Shown here in pieces: positions 17,017 through 25,058 of a stretch of 54,388 nucleotides of DNA (positions are counted from its first letter, which is position 1; each line of letters starts with the position of its first letter). The stretch comes from Acidobacteriaceae bacterium (GTDB taxonomy: Bacteria; Acidobacteriota; Terriglobia; Terriglobales; Acidobacteriaceae), in the NCBI GenBank assembly GCA_030037635.1, contig JASHQH010000092.1, positions 1-54,388 of the forward strand. The letters are read 5' to 3'. The position numbers and the translations under genes are program-made. Below the pieces are notes generated by a model that was not told the DNA's origin, searched no databases, and was given only the letters and a program-made list of their open reading frames with translations.

Positions 17017-17688
17017 TCATTTTGAGACAGTTGCTCCCGCCGGCGCGACAGCCAGCGCCTCCATCCACCGGCTGAATTCCGCGGCCGGATCGGCGGCGCG
17101 GAAAATCGCTGCGGAAACAGCGACCACGCTCGCCCCAGCCGCCAATGCGCCTAAAGCTGTGGCCAGCGTGATTCCTCCCACAGCTACCAGCACCGCATCG
17201 GAGCCGGCCTGCTTGCGCAGCCGGAGCACGCCTTCTATGCCGATGGGTGGCTTCTCCGTCTCCTTGGTTGTGGTGGCGAACACGGGCCCGATCGAGAAAT
17301 AATCCACCGGCTCCTTCAGAATTCCCGGCAGCAGCGCTTCGCCCCCGCCGAATGTTCCCACAACGCGTCGCGCGCCAACCAGCCGCCGCGCCTCCCGTGG
17401 GGACACATCGCCGGCGTCCACGTGCACGCCGTCAAATCCCGTTTGCTCAACCAGGTCGGCACGGTCGTCGAGAATCAGCTTCACCGTTTGCGTGGGCATG
17501 GCCGCGCGCAGAATGGCAGCGTCGGCAAGCAATTCAGCCTCCGCACCCGCCTTGTTTCGATATTCGAGCAGCGACACGCCGGCCGCGGCCAGCTCAGTGC
17601 CCAGCCGCCGCAGAAATTCCACCCGGCCCGTCTTCGGAATGGTCGACGCGTCCAGGATCGGGTAGACCTTTGGAAAGGAAAATGGCAT
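17017..17688 (-). CDS. thiE: thiamine-phosphate synthase
   Basis: 223 residues, TIM-barrel ThiE/TenI family. Motifs: LLEYRNK near residue 42, LILDDRADLVEQTGFDGVHVDAGDV near 70-95, the diphosphate loop SIGPVFATTTKE near 130-142, and LVAVGGIT near 168. It joins HMP-pyrophosphate and the thiazole phosphate to give thiamine phosphate. The ATG at 17688 follows TGGAGGC closely. No TPP riboswitch was recognised in the short leader (17689-17776). The other thi genes are not in the window, so this copy is unlinked. TenI-like paralogues share the fold, but the key motifs favour ThiE. Confidence 0.85.
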   Translation of the reverse strand: MPFSFPKVYPILDASTIPKTGRVEFLRRLGTELAAAGVSLLEYRNKAGAEAELLADAAILRAAMPTQTVKLILDDRADLVEQTGFDGVHVDAGDVSPREARRLVGARRVVGTFGGGEALLPGILKEPVDYFSIGPVFATTTKETEKPPIGIEGVLRLRKQAGSDAVLVAVGGITLATALGALAAGASVVAVSAAIFRAADPAAEFSRWMEALAVAPAGATVSK

Positions 17689-17776
17689 GCCTCCAGAGTA
17701 GACCTGCGGGCAGGGGGCAGGTTTCAGGGATCAGCGGTCCATTTTCAGCTCTTCGCTGCTGGCTGTTCCCTGCCTT

Positions 17777-18280
17777 TTACATTTCGTCTGCGCTGGGCCC
17801 ATAGATCCCGGGAACTTTGGCTCCCATCAGCCGCAGGTACACGCAGAGTTGGCCGCGATGATGAATCATGTGGTTCAGCACTGCGTCGCGGAATATCTTG
17901 TGCTTGGGATCGTTGAGGTAGGCAGTGCCGGCATACACAAACTGCCAGTTTCTGTCCCATGCGGCCCCGGTGGTGGCCACCAGCGCTGCCCGCGTCCCTG
18001 CCAGGTTCTTGTCGAACTTCTCCAACAGCTCCTTTTTGCTCGCGGGCACAAATGGCTCCCATTTGTGATCCGCCCCAAACTCAACCTTGTCCTTGGTCAG
18101 CGTGCCCATCGCCCACTCGCCGACAAAATCGGTCAAATGGCCGGTCAACCGGCCCAGGCTCATTGATTTGGCGTGAGGTTTGAAATTCCAATCGGCGTCG
18201 GCCGGGACGGCATCGAGCATTTTGCGGGTGTTTGCCGCTTCCGAGTCGAATTCGACGATTAAGTCCTTTTGAAAGTCCAT
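17777..18280 (-). CDS. DinB-like (four-helix, putative metal-binding) protein
   Basis: 167 residues. The start at 18280 is chosen because GGAGGT lies 7 bases upstream; a GTG at 18304 is also in frame. The family pattern is visible: an N-terminal helix with FDSEAANTRKMLDAV, the first His in LGRLTGHLTDF (about residue 49), and the later HMIHHRGQLCVYLRLMG (about residues 135-151) with the two further His ligands. DinB/YfiT-like proteins form a four-helix bundle with a triad of His binding a metal. Some are thiol-dependent S-transferases. The co-occurrence with a bacilliredoxin elsewhere in the window is suggestive only. The specific function is unknown. Confidence 0.85.
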   Translation of the reverse strand: MDFQKDLIVEFDSEAANTRKMLDAVPADADWNFKPHAKSMSLGRLTGHLTDFVGEWAMGTLTKDKVEFGADHKWEPFVPASKKELLEKFDKNLAGTRAALVATTGAAWDRNWQFVYAGTAYLNDPKHKIFRDAVLNHMIHHRGQLCVYLRLMGAKVPGIYGPSADEM

Positions 18281-18382
18281 GCAGGCAACCTCCATGTTGC
18301 CCACACAGCATAGCCCATTTGGGCCTGAAAAGGCGAAGAAAAAGCGATAAATTTCGCCCCTCGACTCTTCCGTCCCGCCCCT

Positions 18383-19750
18383 TCAGGCGGCTGAGCTCTC
18401 GGCCTCGGCTGCCGCCAGGAACCGCTCCACGTACCCGGTGTCGAACCTGCCCGCGCGGAAATCCGCATCCTGAAAGATGGCCTCATGCAGCGGGATCGTG
18501 GTCTCGATTCCGCGCACGATGAACTGGCTCAGCGCCCGCTCCATCTTGGCGATGGCCTCAGCGCGGCTCACGCCGTGGGTAATCAGCTTGGCAATCAGCG
18601 AGTCGTAATAGGGCGGAATGACGCCTTCCGCGTACATGGCCGTGTCCACGCGGACACCGTTCCCGCCCGGAACATTGAAGGCCGTGATCTGTCCTGCCGA
18701 GGGCGTGAATTTGACCGGATGCTCGGCGTTGACGCGGCACTCGATGGCGTGTCCGCGCATCTCCAGTTTCGCCGGCAGAATGGCATCCAGCCGCTCGCCT
18801 GCGGCAATCCGCAGTTGCGCCTTCACCATGTCCACGCCGGTAATGGCTTCAGTCACCGGATGCTCCACCTGGATGCGCGTGTTCATCTCGATGAAGTAAA
18901 GATCGTGGTCCGCATTCATCAGGAACTCCACCGTGCCGGCGTTCTGGTATCCGATCTCGGTCATGCACCGGCACAGCATGCGTCCCAGCTCCTCGCGCAT
19001 CTTCGGGGTTACCTGCATGCTGGGCGCCTCCTCGATGATCTTCTGATGGCGCCGCTGGATGGAGCACTCCCGCTCAAACAACGACGCGACGTTGCCATGT
19101 TCATCGGCCAGCACCTGGAACTCGATGTGCCGCGGCTGCTCGATGTACTTCTCCATATACAGCTCGCCGTTGCCGAACGCGTTGGCCGCCTCAGTAAACG
19201 CCGCATGAAAGAGGTTGGGCAGATCCTCGCCATTGCGCACAATCCTCATGCCGCGCCCGCCGCCGCCCGCCTTGGCTTTCAGAATGACCGGGTAGCCCAC
19301 CTTCTCAGCCCATTTCAGCGCTTCTTCGGCGGTGGTCAGCACGCCGTCGGAGCCGGGGAGAATCGGCACTTTCGCTTTCTTCATGGCCTGGCGCGCTTTT
19401 TCTTTTTCACCCATCAGCCGCGTGACTTCAGGCGGCGGCCCGATGAACTTGATATTCGAGGCGCGGCACACTTCGGCGAAGTTGGCGTTCTCGCTCAGGA
19501 GGCCGTATCCGGGATGGATCGCCTCCACATCGGCGATCTCGGCCGCCGAAATCACCGCCGGCACATTCAAATAGCTGTCGGCGGCGCGCGGAGGCCCGAT
19601 GCAGATGGCCTCGTCGGCAAAGCGCACGTGCAATGAATTGCGGTCGGCCTCGCTGTAAATGGCGACGGTGCGAATGCCCAGCTCGCGGCACGCGTTGATG
19701 ACGCGCAGCGCGATTTCTCCTCGGTTGGCAATCAGAACTTTACGAAACAT
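18383..19750 (-). CDS. accC: acetyl-CoA carboxylase, biotin carboxylase subunit
   Basis: 455 residues, normal for AccC. It has [26 protein letters not shown] at the N-terminus, the Gly-rich ATP-grasp loop [14 protein letters not shown] near residue 160, [24 protein letters not shown] (metal and bicarbonate site) near 288-310, and the conserved C-terminal biotin-carboxylase region. It carboxylates the biotin on AccB using ATP and bicarbonate, the first half-reaction of malonyl-CoA synthesis. An AGGA site lies upstream of the ATG. It is the last gene of the aminopeptidase-accB-(membrane protein)-accC group, all on the minus strand. The carboxyltransferase genes accA and accD are not here. Confidence 0.96.
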   Translation of the reverse strand: MFRKVLIANRGEIALRVINACRELGIRTVAIYSEADRNSLHVRFADEAICIGPPRAADSYLNVPAVISAAEIADVEAIHPGYGLLSENANFAEVCRASNIKFIGPPPEVTRLMGEKEKARQAMKKAKVPILPGSDGVLTTAEEALKWAEKVGYPVILKAKAGGGGRGMRIVRNGEDLPNLFHAAFTEAANAFGNGELYMEKYIEQPRHIEFQVLADEHGNVASLFERECSIQRRHQKIIEEAPSMQVTPKMREELGRMLCRCMTEIGYQNAGTVEFLMNADHDLYFIEMNTRIQVEHPVTEAITGVDMVKAQLRIAAGERLDAILPAKLEMRGHAIECRVNAEHPVKFTPSAGQITAFNVPGGNGVRVDTAMYAEGVIPPYYDSLIAKLITHGVSRAEAIAKMERALSQFIVRGIETTIPLHEAIFQDADFRAGRFDTGYVERFLAAAEAESSAA

Positions 19751-19889
19751 GGGTTCCTAGAAAGCGGAGTTAGCGGGGTTAGGAAAAGCACGACTCGAGG
19801 CTGAACACGACTTCAGCGACCTTAAGAGACCATTCAAAACGCGCCCAACCTCCGTGGCTTGCTCCATCAACTCCACCCCGATTCCGGCA

Positions 19890-20174
19890 TTACTGACGAG
19901 CCGACAGCTTACGATATTTGTTCTCGAAATGAACCCAAATGGACCACGCAGCTGCATACCCGAATGCCAACGCGATCAGAAAGGCGACCGCGAGCAACCC
20001 CAAGGGGACCGCTTCGCGAGATATGAAAGGTTTCACCAGGTCGAAGACGACGAAAAAACCAACGCCCCAAACAGTGCCTCCAACAAGAATGACCCTCCTC
20101 TTGCGCGCGTGGATCTTCTCCAAGACCTCACGCTGTATATGCGGATCTCGGGCATTAAAGAAATAGTCCAACAC
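19890..20174 (-). CDS. small two-transmembrane protein of unknown function
   Basis: 94 residues from a GTG start. Two hydrophobic segments (about residues 28-46, VILVGGTVWGVGFFVVFDL, and 56-80) are separated by a short loop with KPFISRE. The N-terminus is charged (ARDPHIQREVLEKIHARKRR) and the C-terminus basic, so both ends probably face the cytoplasm. It lies between accB (43 bases upstream) and accC (140 bases downstream) on the same strand. Whether it takes part in fatty-acid synthesis is not known. An overlapping plus-strand frame (19854-20273) has no features and is less likely to be real. Confidence 0.6.
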   Translation of the reverse strand: MLDYFFNARDPHIQREVLEKIHARKRRVILVGGTVWGVGFFVVFDLVKPFISREAVPLGLLAVAFLIALAFGYAAAWSIWVHFENKYRKLSARQ

Positions 20175-20216
20175 GGCAAATGCCTCGCTAACCTTCCTAA
20201 CTCCGCTAACGCCGAT

Positions 20217-20732
20217 CTATCCTGTCCTAATCTCAAACAGCGGCTGTCCAAACTCAATTGGCTGTCCGTTTGAAACCAGGCACCGCACCACTTCGCCCGA
20301 GGCGTCGGACTCAATCTCGTTCATCAGCTTCATGGCTTCAACGATGCAGATCACCTGCCCCTTTTCCACGTGATCTCCTGGATTGACGAAGGACGCTGCG
20401 CCCGGCGAAGGCGATCCATAGAACGTGCCCACAATGGGCGATTTCACAATGTGCAGCTCGGTCTCCGCTTGAGCCCCTGATTCCGATTCGGCCGCCGCCA
20501 TCCCCGGATTCGATCCTGACTTCGCTGTCGCTGCAGCCGCGGCCTCGCCCACCGAGGCTGGCGCCGTTCGCAACAACTGCGCCAGGTCGCTTAATCTCTT
20601 GGGCGCGCCTTCCTGCGGATTGAATTTCAACCGGAGCTTCAGATCGCCGCGGTCGATGTCGAACTCGGCCACCCCGTGCTGCTTTAAAAACTCGATCAGT
20701 TGCCGCAGATCTTCAATGTCTTGTTGTTTCAT
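20217..20732 (-). CDS. accB: acetyl-CoA carboxylase, biotin carboxyl carrier protein
   Basis: 171 residues from the ATG at 20732, preceded by AAAGGA; a GTG at 20756 would add eight residues. The N-terminal part (DIEDLRQLIEFLKQHGVAEFDIDRGDLKLRLKF) is the usual BCCP lead. An Ala/Glu/Ser-rich linker of about 40 residues follows. The C-terminal biotinyl domain has VKSPIVGTFYGSPSPGAASFVNPGDHVEKGQ and the biotin-accepting Lys in IVEAMKLMNEIES. It carries CO2 between AccC and the carboxyltransferase. It lies between the M24 peptidase gene and a small membrane-protein gene, with accC beyond. Confidence 0.95.
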   Translation of the reverse strand: MKQQDIEDLRQLIEFLKQHGVAEFDIDRGDLKLRLKFNPQEGAPKRLSDLAQLLRTAPASVGEAAAAATAKSGSNPGMAAAESESGAQAETELHIVKSPIVGTFYGSPSPGAASFVNPGDHVEKGQVICIVEAMKLMNEIESDASGEVVRCLVSNGQPIEFGQPLFEIRTG

Positions 20733-20780
20733 TCGATCCTTTGACTCTTTGCTCACGCAAGTCTCTTTCCGCTTGCAATG

Positions 20781-21872
20781 CTACAGCTCAATCAGCGCCT
20801 TGGGCGCCGGCGTCAGCACCTGGCTCCCGGTGCGCGTGACGGCCACCATATCTTCGATGCGGACGCCGAACTTGCCCGGCAAATAGATGCCTGGTTCGAT
20901 GGTGATCACCATGCCGCGCAACAGCCGCGTCGTCTGTCCTGCGCCCACTCGGGGCGGCTCGTGAATTTCAAGGCCCACGCCGTGACCGGTGGAGTGCGAA
21001 AACGCCTCGCCGAATCCTGCCCTGCGCAGCACGCTGCGGGCAGCTTCATCTACCTCGCCGCAGCTCACTCCGGCAGTCACCGTGTTCAGGGCGGTTTCCT
21101 GCGCCTCCAGCACCGAGTTGTACGCAATCCGCTCTTTGGGCGTCGGTTTGCCCAGAAAAACGGTCCGTGTCATGTCGGAACAGTAACCCTTGAGGATTAT
21201 ACCGAAGTCTAGGGTTACAAAGCCCTTTCGCGGCAAAGGCGCAGGCGTCGCCCGCCCATGCGGCATGGCCGACCGTGCTCCCGCCGCGATGATGGTCTCG
21301 AACGACATGGCTTCGGCGCCCAACACGCGCGCACGGTGTTCCAGCTCCGCGGCCACTTCAATTTCCGGCAGTCCCGGCTTAAGGAAGTTGAGAATGTGCT
21401 CGAACAGCTTGCACCCGAGCAGCGCGGCTTCTGCCATCAATGCCAGTTCATCCTCGTCTTTGACCGCGCGCAGCAGCTCCACCAGCGGGGCAGGCGTGGT
21501 CTGAAAGAATGCCCTGCGCAGCCGGCTGGGCAGTTCCCGCTTCCACCGCACCAGATCCGCCACCGTGGTTCGCGCGGGGTCGAACCCCGCCATCATCACG
21601 CCGGGCTGCGCCGCCAGCCACTGCGCCGCCGCAACCGCCGGCGCGCCCGTGACAATGTGCACCTCAGCCGCCTGCACCTCTTCGGCGGCCTGCGCCGTAT
21701 AGCGCCCATCGGTGAACAGCCGCGCCCGGCGCCGCGTTAGCGCCAATGCTGCGCTGGAACCGGTAAACCCGCAAAGATAGCGAATGTCAGGAGGGTGTGT
21801 GACGAGGAGCCCGTGCAGGCCGGCGCGCGTCAGCTTGCGGCGCAGCGCGCCCATGCGGCGGAAGTAGTCCAT
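20781..21872 (-). CDS. M24B family Xaa-Pro aminopeptidase/dipeptidase
   Basis: 363 residues. An N-terminal creatinase-like domain (LLVTHPPDIRYLCGFTGSSAALAL) precedes the pita-bread catalytic domain. The five metal ligands are visible: Asp in VTLDFGIIL, Asp in GYCSDMTRTVFLG, His in HSTGHGVGLEIHEPPRV, Glu in VITIEPGIYLPG and Glu in GVRIEDMVAV. It cleaves N-terminal residues before proline. The order aminopeptidase-accB-accC recalls the yqhT-efp-accB-accC arrangement of Bacillus, but with no efp gene here. The ATG at 21872 has no strong ribosome-binding site. Confidence 0.92.
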   Translation of the reverse strand: MDYFRRMGALRRKLTRAGLHGLLVTHPPDIRYLCGFTGSSAALALTRRRARLFTDGRYTAQAAEEVQAAEVHIVTGAPAVAAAQWLAAQPGVMMAGFDPARTTVADLVRWKRELPSRLRRAFFQTTPAPLVELLRAVKDEDELALMAEAALLGCKLFEHILNFLKPGLPEIEVAAELEHRARVLGAEAMSFETIIAAGARSAMPHGRATPAPLPRKGFVTLDFGIILKGYCSDMTRTVFLGKPTPKERIAYNSVLEAQETALNTVTAGVSCGEVDEAARSVLRRAGFGEAFSHSTGHGVGLEIHEPPRVGAGQTTRLLRGMVITIEPGIYLPGKFGVRIEDMVAVTRTGSQVLTPAPKALIEL

Positions 21873-21926
21873 CGGGTCAGTTTTACCACAGCGATCAGGG
21901 GTCAGGATGCGGCGGCTCGCCGGCCT

Positions 21927-22496
21927 TCATTGCTGGCGGCGAATCGCGATGGTCACCAGGTCAGCCAATGCTTTGAGCATCCGATAGTCGTTCTGATCGA
22001 AGGCTCGCTCCGATCTGTGCGAGACCGCCCAAATGGTGCCGCGAGTCGAACGGGACTCCCACGGTATCAGCATTCCGTCGAGAATCGGCTCTGCCGCCAC
22101 ACCCAGGAAATCGTAGTAGGGCTTCGACACCGTGTAGCTTTGTGCGCGCCATCGATCGAGACAGACTCCGCAGGGACTGAAGTTCCGCGGCGTTGTCCCT
22201 CCCAGGTATCTCTTAAAACTGCCGGCCACTGCAACCCATCGGAAATGCAGCACGCCATTCCCATCAGGCTCCTCCAGGCTCACTCCGGCGCCGTCGGCGC
22301 CACAAGACTCCGTCGCCACTTCCACGAGCTGTTGAAGCATGGCTTCTGGAGTCTGGAACAGCTTCTCCCCGACCTTCTCAAGCGCCACTTGTTTGCGCTG
22401 ATCGAAATTGTCTTTGGGCTGCCGTTCGGCGAATTCAAAGGACTCGATTAGATCGTGCATCTCGAAGCCCGGATCTTGAGGAGCAGATAGGGTCAT
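21927..22496 (-). CDS. GAF-domain protein
   Basis: 189 residues from the ATG at 22496, which has AGGGGGAC upstream. Residues about 25-60 look helical (FEFAERQPKDNFDQRKQVALEKVGEKLF). Residues about 55-185 form a GAF domain: LQQLVEVATESCGADGAGVSLEEPDG, then WVAVAGSFKRYLGGTTPRNFSPCGVCLDR (with a Cys pair that could bind a cofactor), then LIPWESRSTRGTIWAVSHRSERAFDQNDYRMLKALADLVTIAIR. There is no kinase, cyclase or DNA-binding domain, so it is a stand-alone sensor module. GAF plus SPCGVC resembles light or redox sensor GAFs in soil bacteria. Ligand and partner are unknown. Confidence 0.85.
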   Translation of the reverse strand: MTLSAPQDPGFEMHDLIESFEFAERQPKDNFDQRKQVALEKVGEKLFQTPEAMLQQLVEVATESCGADGAGVSLEEPDGNGVLHFRWVAVAGSFKRYLGGTTPRNFSPCGVCLDRWRAQSYTVSKPYYDFLGVAAEPILDGMLIPWESRSTRGTIWAVSHRSERAFDQNDYRMLKALADLVTIAIRRQQ

Positions 22497-22715
22497 GGTT
22501 ACGTCCCCCTTGAGAAACTCGAAACGACGAGTGTAAATGGCGGTGAAGACCCCCGCCACTCGGGAAAACCCTGGAATTGACCACGGGGTTAGATGCGAGT
22601 TTCAGCTGTCAGAGAGAGACAGCGACCGAGGGACTAAAGGAACAAGGAAATGAGGACGCGGACCTCAGAGAGGCGCCTTTGCTGCAAACCAACCTTATGC
22701 CTGAAGCCTCGGCGG

Positions 22716-22979
22716 TTACATCGCCGACTGCACCGGCTTCTTCTTGCTGGCGTCGACGGCGCCGCCGCGCAATTCGCTTTGGCGGTCCATCCACTCGTCG
22801 AGGCGCGAGCGCTTGAAGCGCCAGCGATTGCCCAGCTTGAACGCGGGCACGAAACCCTCTGACGCGTATTTGTAGAGCGTGTCGGGCGAGATACCAAGGT
22901 AGCCCGAGGCCTGGCGAATATCCATCACCTCGCGCAATTCAGGAACCAGAAGATTGCTACGCGCTGCGGCGTTACGCAT
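22716..22979 (-). CDS. helix-turn-helix DNA-binding protein (HTH_17, excisionase-like)
   Basis: 87 residues. The winged-helix signature of the MerR/excisionase type is clear: VMDIRQASGYLGISPDTLYKYASEGFVPAFKLGNRWRFKRSRLDEWMDRQ (residues 18-67). A short basic tail ends in ASKKKPVQSAM. The ATG at 22979 follows GGAGTCAATC. Such small proteins serve as phage excisionases or as stand-alone regulators. No integrase or other phage gene is nearby, so a chromosomal regulator is more likely. Three AGGAA-type repeats lie about 85-110 bases upstream and could be its own operator. Confidence 0.85.
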   Translation of the reverse strand: MRNAAARSNLLVPELREVMDIRQASGYLGISPDTLYKYASEGFVPAFKLGNRWRFKRSRLDEWMDRQSELRGGAVDASKKKPVQSAM

Positions 22980-23350
22980 GATTGACTCCGCAAGAATGCT
23001 GGCCGATTGGGTCCAGCTTGTCTTTCTCTCTGTATTGGACGAGATTTCATCCTGTAATGCAAGGAATTTCAGGAAGTTATAGGAATTTCGAAGGATAAAG
23101 CCCGGTTCTTCAAAGGCCCGTTGTCACCCGAAAGCGCAGCCTCTTGCGGCTTTGGGTTCTCCCCTCCGCAACCGCTTGTGCTCTTGGAGCAGATGGTGCT
23201 GTACTCCGAGCCTCTCAGGTCGCCGGGGCGCGGAATTCATGGACCTGAAGGCCCATGTTCCTTCCACTTTCTGAGTGGCAACACAGCAACGCGCGGAATT
23301 GACCCTCCTTATCCGGAAAGATCCCTTCCGCGCGTGTAATTGAATAGCCT
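22980..23350. other. 371-base intergenic region upstream of the HTH_17 gene
   Basis: Contains the HTH_17 promoter side and, at 23062-23089, three 9-base repeats. A 72-codon open frame at 23121-23339 on the plus strand shows no family signs and is not called. The last part is the 3' flank of the M48 protease gene. Confidence 0.45.
23062..23089. promoter_or_regulatory. phased AGGAATTTC direct repeats, candidate operator
   Basis: AGGAATTTC at 23062-23070 and again at 23081-23089, with a degenerate AGGAAGTTA between them (23071-23079). The outer copies are 19 bases apart, close to two helical turns. They lie about 85 bases upstream of the HTH_17 start codon. The role as operator is an inference. 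Confidence 0.4.
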
Positions 23351-24823
23351 TCAGTTCTGGTCGTCGCGCCGATGCAGCGTTGGCGGACCATCGCTCGAGT
23401 CACTGCCGTTTTGCGCGCTGGAATCGGTTGCGTTGCCGTCGTTGTTCGGGTCGGTGCTGGCTCTGCGCAGCGACGGCCTGGTGACGCCCTTGGTGTCAGT
23501 GAGGCGACGCTTGTTCTCAATGCGCGCCAGCCGCGCCTTCACGTCGTCAAACTCCGACGTGGTCACCGTGTACTCGTCCTTGGCCGGCAGGATGCGCGCA
23601 ATCTCCTCCTGCGTGTGCAGGATGCGGTCTGGCGTCTGCGGATGGTCGCTGAAGGCCTTGGCTACCAGCCCCGGCTTGCGTTTTTCGAGCGCCTGAATCT
23701 TTTCAAAGAAGCTGATGAACGCCTGCGGATCGTAGCCGGCGCGGTACATATACTGCACGCCCAGGTAGTCGGCCTGCGCCTCGAAGTCGCGCGAGAACTG
23801 CAGGAAGGTGATGGGGATGGCCAGTTGCGCCGCCTCGTAGATGCCGTAGCCCGTCCAGTCATAAGGCAGCATGATCATCAGCGGGATCATGCCGATTTGC
23901 GTATAGTTCAGCCGCGTCATCTCGCGTGCCGCGTGGTGCGCGCACACATGCGCCGTCTCATGGGCCATCACGCCGGCCAGTTCCGCTTCCTCGTCTGCGG
24001 CCAAAATCAGCCCGGAGTTCACATAGAAGAATCCGCCCGGCAGCGCCATGGCATTGATTTCGTCGGAATCGATGACCTTGATGGTAAAAGGCACCTTGCA
24101 ATCGGAGTTCTTCACGATGTTCTGGCCGATGCGATTCACGTATTCGTCCACCACCGGGTCGGTGATAAACTTCGTGCTCTTCTCGATCTCGTCGGCGTAC
24201 TGCTTGCCCATCTTGATCTCGCCTTCGGTCGAGTACCAGTTGCCCATGCCGCGGCAGCCGATGCAGCGGTTGCCTACCGCGCTCACGTCTTCAATGCTGC
24301 CCGGCTTTACCTTGATCATTTCGCTGCCGGGATCGACCACTTTGTCGGGATCGACTTTGGCCATGGCCGCGCAATCGCTGCCCACAGGCGTGGTTCCGGG
24401 CTCGGCGTCATCCACGCTCTGCTGATCGTTCCCTGGCTTGTCCTTATCCTTTTTCTTATCCTTCTTGTTGTCCGAGCTATTGGTGGGGCAAGGATTGGTT
24501 TGCGCGTTGTCGGCCTGCGTGCTTCCGGTCGAAGAGGCCGTCCCACTGTCGGGTTGTTTCGGCGGCGCAGGACTATCTCCGCCCACAGGTGTCGTTCCGG
24601 GAGCCGGCTGGGCCGCGGGAGTCTGCTGGCCGCTGCTGCCCGAGTTTGGCGGGGTGGTTTGCGGGCTGCCCTGCGGGCTGGCCGACGGAGCCTGCGCCGT
24701 GGGTGTGCTGGCCGGGGAATTGCCAGTTGCCGATCCGCTGGACTGTGCGTTGATTCCGGCGGTCAGCGCGAATGCCAACCCGGCCAGAATCGCAGTCAAA
24801 CCCATGCGATCCATTCTGCTCAT
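23351..24823 (-). CDS. secreted M48 family zinc metalloprotease (BepA/LoiP-like)
   Basis: 490 residues. The ATG at 24823 is chosen because GGAGG lies 6 bases upstream and a signal peptide follows (MSRMDRMGLTAILAGLAFALTAGINAQ); the open frame reaches back to 25024. Residues about 28-150 are low-complexity (Ser, Thr, Pro, Gln, then a Lys/Asp run DNKKDKKKDKDKPGND). The peptidase domain has the zinc motif HETAH in GVMAHETAHVCAHHAAREM, the preceding INAMALPGGFFYVNSGL, and DFEAQADYLGVQYMYRAGYD with the third ligand. The family degrades misassembled outer-membrane proteins in the periplasm. TPR repeats typical of BepA are absent. Confidence 0.88.
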   Translation of the reverse strand: MSRMDRMGLTAILAGLAFALTAGINAQSSGSATGNSPASTPTAQAPSASPQGSPQTTPPNSGSSGQQTPAAQPAPGTTPVGGDSPAPPKQPDSGTASSTGSTQADNAQTNPCPTNSSDNKKDKKKDKDKPGNDQQSVDDAEPGTTPVGSDCAAMAKVDPDKVVDPGSEMIKVKPGSIEDVSAVGNRCIGCRGMGNWYSTEGEIKMGKQYADEIEKSTKFITDPVVDEYVNRIGQNIVKNSDCKVPFTIKVIDSDEINAMALPGGFFYVNSGLILAADEEAELAGVMAHETAHVCAHHAAREMTRLNYTQIGMIPLMIMLPYDWTGYGIYEAAQLAIPITFLQFSRDFEAQADYLGVQYMYRAGYDPQAFISFFEKIQALEKRKPGLVAKAFSDHPQTPDRILHTQEEIARILPAKDEYTVTTSEFDDVKARLARIENKRRLTDTKGVTRPSLRRASTDPNNDGNATDSSAQNGSDSSDGPPTLHRRDDQN

Positions 24824-25058
24824 AACCAACCTCCGGCACAGCCCGGCGCGCAGCCGTACTGCCTCCGCTTCGCTCGACCTGTTAGACGCAAGTATCTGCC
24901 TTTTCGGCAACAAAAGAAAGCGGCAAATCGGCCGATTGGAATAACGGACCCGCATTGGTCCATTTTCACGCCCCGCTCTCCGCCTGCCGATGGCAGAGCC
25001 CATTGAGCTTGCAACCCCCACCAATTAGAGTGAAGGGCACGGGGATGGGGGAGGTATC

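Noticed and set aside
17689-17776. Possible TPP riboswitch upstream of thiE
   Set aside because: The leader is short and lacks the conserved CTGAGA and ACCTGA-type elements.
19854-20273. 139-codon plus-strand frame across the accB-accC gap
   Set aside because: No motif or hydrophobic segment; the opposite frame has two clear membrane segments and lies in the operon.
23372-25006. 544-codon plus-strand frame opposite the M48 gene
   Set aside because: No recognisable domain; the minus-strand gene has HExxH and a ribosome-binding site.
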